DNA from: Desulfobacteraceae bacterium
GTDB lineage: Bacteria > Desulfobacterota > Desulfobacteria > Desulfobacterales > BuS5
Direction: 5' to 3'
DNA: 6,525 nt
Assembly: GCA_030642865.1 (NCBI GenBank)
Contig: DAOWMW010000074.1
Coordinates: 1 to 6,525 of the forward strand
This document shows positions 5,393-6,525 of this stretch, piece by piece. Below the pieces are notes generated by a model, which did not search any database, was not told where the DNA came from, and saw only the letters and a program-made list of their open reading frames with translations. A program made the position numbers and the translations under genes. The stretch's first letter is position 1. Every line of letters starts with the position of its first letter.

Positions 5393-5428
5393 TAAGGATT
5401 GGGTAATTTATTTCATCCCCAATCCTTA
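5393..5428. repeat. Repeat-end hairpin just after the acyl-CoA synthetase gene
   Basis: TAAGGATTGGG (5393-5403) pairs perfectly with CCCAATCCTTA (5418-5428) around a 14-base loop. Bases 5400-5428 are identical over 29 positions to 4222-4250, the right end of the 4051-4250 element. This looks like the two ends of that element joined with the middle lost, or a solo end that forms its own hairpin. It starts eight bases past the synthetase stop codon. No T-run follows on the minus strand, so it is not a classical terminator, but it could protect the mRNA 3' end. Confidence 0.65.
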
Positions 5429-5436
5429 GCGAAAAG

Positions 5437-6525
5437 CTACTTTTTTGTTAAAATAATACGTGCATCCACAATCTCTGCTCCCTGATTATGAACTATTACG
5501 GGATTTAAATCCATCTCATAAATTTCAGGATATGATTCAATCAAATCCGAACACATCAGCAGTATACTTTTAATGGCCTTTTCATCATAAGGGGATTCGC
5601 CTCTTACACCTTTTAAAATAGGATAGGATTTAGTTTCACTAATCATTTTTTTAGCTGAACTGGGTGAAATTGGAAGAACACGGAATGCTACATCTTTAAT
5701 AATCTCAACAAGAATTCCTCCGAGTCCATACATGATAATCTGCTCAAATTGATCATCAAATTTTGTACCGATTATAACCTCCACCCCTTTTGAAACCATG
5801 GGTGAAACCAGTGCCCCCCTTATATCGGCGTCCTTGTTAAATTTCTTTGCATTTTTCATGATGCTTTTGTAGGCTTTCCTGATTTCATTGGAGGATTTAA
5901 GGTTAAGATGTACCCCCTTTGCATCGCTTTTATGGAGAATATCAGGTGAAACAATTTTCAAAGCAACCTTTGAATCCATAGCGTTTGCTGCTGCAACTGC
6001 TTCATCTGCTGATGTAACAAGCTGATCTTTAAATGGCTGAGCTCCGTGTAAAAAAAGAAGCTGTTTAGCTTCATGTTCCAGCAAAACACTTCGTCCTTCA
6101 GAGCGTGCGTTCTCTATAATTTTATCCCCTTCCGGTTTTGCATTGGCCCCCACATTAAAAATAAAATTACTTTCAGCATGGTAACTTTGAAGATAAAGCC
6201 CCCGTTCTGACAAAACGCCAATACATTTGCATGCCACGTCAAGGGAATCGTAAACCGTAATTCCATAATACCGTAAAAGATGCAAAGAATGAGGTTTTGC
6301 AGAATTATAAAGACTATGCACAATAATGGGCTTATTTCGTGTGGCAACCATTTTGCCCATTTGATGGGCTGCATCCTCTTCTTTAAGGGACAATGCTTCT
6401 GAAAACCTTATCCCGTAGCCGCCAAAAAGACCAACAAGCAATAATCCGCCAACATTGTGGTCTTCAAGAATTATTTGTGCACAATCTGCAAATAATGACG
6501 GGTCCGAATCTGTACCCCCTGCCAC
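5437..6525 (-). CDS. ADP-forming acyl-CoA (acetate-CoA ligase type) synthetase, C-terminal part
   Basis: The last 362 or so residues of a gene whose 5' end lies beyond the right edge. The GTG at the edge is almost certainly an internal valine (VAGGTDSDP). Residues 1-125 are the end of the succinyl-CoA-synthetase-like CoA-ligase region, with AGGTDSDPS and FGGYGIRFSEA. From about 140 onward comes an ATP-grasp domain. It contains ALKIVSPDILHKSD at 188-201, YGLGG at 266-270 and the metal-binding EMDLNPVIV segment at 337-345. In this family the enzyme interconverts acyl-CoA, ADP and phosphate with the free acid, CoA and ATP, through a phosphohistidine that would lie upstream of the window. The common DAGGV after the HKSD motif reads DAKGV here. 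Fused alpha-beta architecture is implied. Protein acetyltransferases of the Pat type share these domains, but nothing seen at this end suggests an acetyltransferase domain. The stop is TAG at 5437. Confidence 0.88.
   Translation of the reverse strand: MAGGTDSDPSLFADCAQIILEDHNVGGLLLVGLFGGYGIRFSEALSLKEEDAAHQMGKMVATRNKPIIVHSLYNSAKPHSLHLLRYYGITVYDSLDVACKCIGVLSERGLYLQSYHAESNFIFNVGANAKPEGDKIIENARSEGRSVLLEHEAKQLLFLHGAQPFKDQLVTSADEAVAAANAMDSKVALKIVSPDILHKSDAKGVHLNLKSSNEIRKAYKSIMKNAKKFNKDADIRGALVSPMVSKGVEVIIGTKFDDQFEQIIMYGLGGILVEIIKDVAFRVLPISPSSAKKMISETKSYPILKGVRGESPYDEKAIKSILLMCSDLIESYPEIYEMDLNPVIVHNQGAEIVDARIILTKK

Larger units (their letters stand above)
5013..5436. other. Gene-free spacer with palindromes
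   Basis: This 424-bp stretch lies between the acyl-CoA synthetase and enoyl-CoA hydratase genes. A 64-codon minus-strand frame (5109-5303) lies mostly within the palindrome and looks like no known family. The spacer holds the hydratase ribosome-binding site, a 15-base palindrome (5046-5060), a large palindrome (5065-5250), a small hairpin (5272-5292), a candidate terminator (5340-5388) and a repeat-end hairpin (5393-5428). A hydratase promoter presumably lies here, but none stands out. A minus-strand TATAAT in the right palindrome arm is one option. Confidence 0.65.

Overview
The window is an AT-rich piece of a bacterial chromosome. Every convincing gene lies on the minus strand, so the reading order runs from right to left. 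The gene set is an ADP-forming acyl-CoA synthetase, an enoyl-CoA hydratase, a bacterial dynamin-like GTPase, a ParA ATPase and CinA. Together with the base composition and palindrome-rich spacers, this suggests an anaerobic Desulfobacterota organism such as a Desulfobacter or Desulfobacula relative. That placement is an inference from gene content and family resemblance. No rRNA or other phylogenetic marker is present.

Layout from the right edge. The 3' part of an ADP-forming acyl-CoA synthetase gene (5437-6525) enters from outside the window. It is followed by a palindrome-rich spacer (5013-5436) and a complete enoyl-CoA hydratase/isomerase gene (4248-5012). These two proteins fit acyl-CoA breakdown with ATP recovery, but the spacer makes a single operon doubtful. 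Next comes a second long spacer (about 3676-4247) packed with inverted repeats. Then follow a large dynamin-like GTPase gene (1372-3633, possibly from 3675) and a ParA-type ATPase gene (452-1237), 134 bp apart and co-directional. A third repeat-bearing spacer (182-451) precedes the 5' end of a cinA-like gene (1-181), which runs off the left edge.

The unusual content is of two kinds. First, a dynamin-like GTPase with non-standard nucleotide-binding motifs sits beside an orphan ParA with no ParB in view. This could be a membrane-remodelling and positioning pair, though nothing in the sequence proves a link. Second, at least two families of short palindromic, MITE-like repeats fill the spacers. 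One family has ends reading TTAGGAT/ATCCTTA (4051-4250, with further end copies at 3841-3863 and 5393-5428). One of its ends supplies the stop codon of the enoyl-CoA hydratase gene. The other family carries the core GCAACAGGTATAATCTG (353-378, 5056-5081 and 5228-5250), including a long palindrome at 5065-5250. No tRNA, rRNA, CRISPR array, riboswitch or transposase gene was seen.
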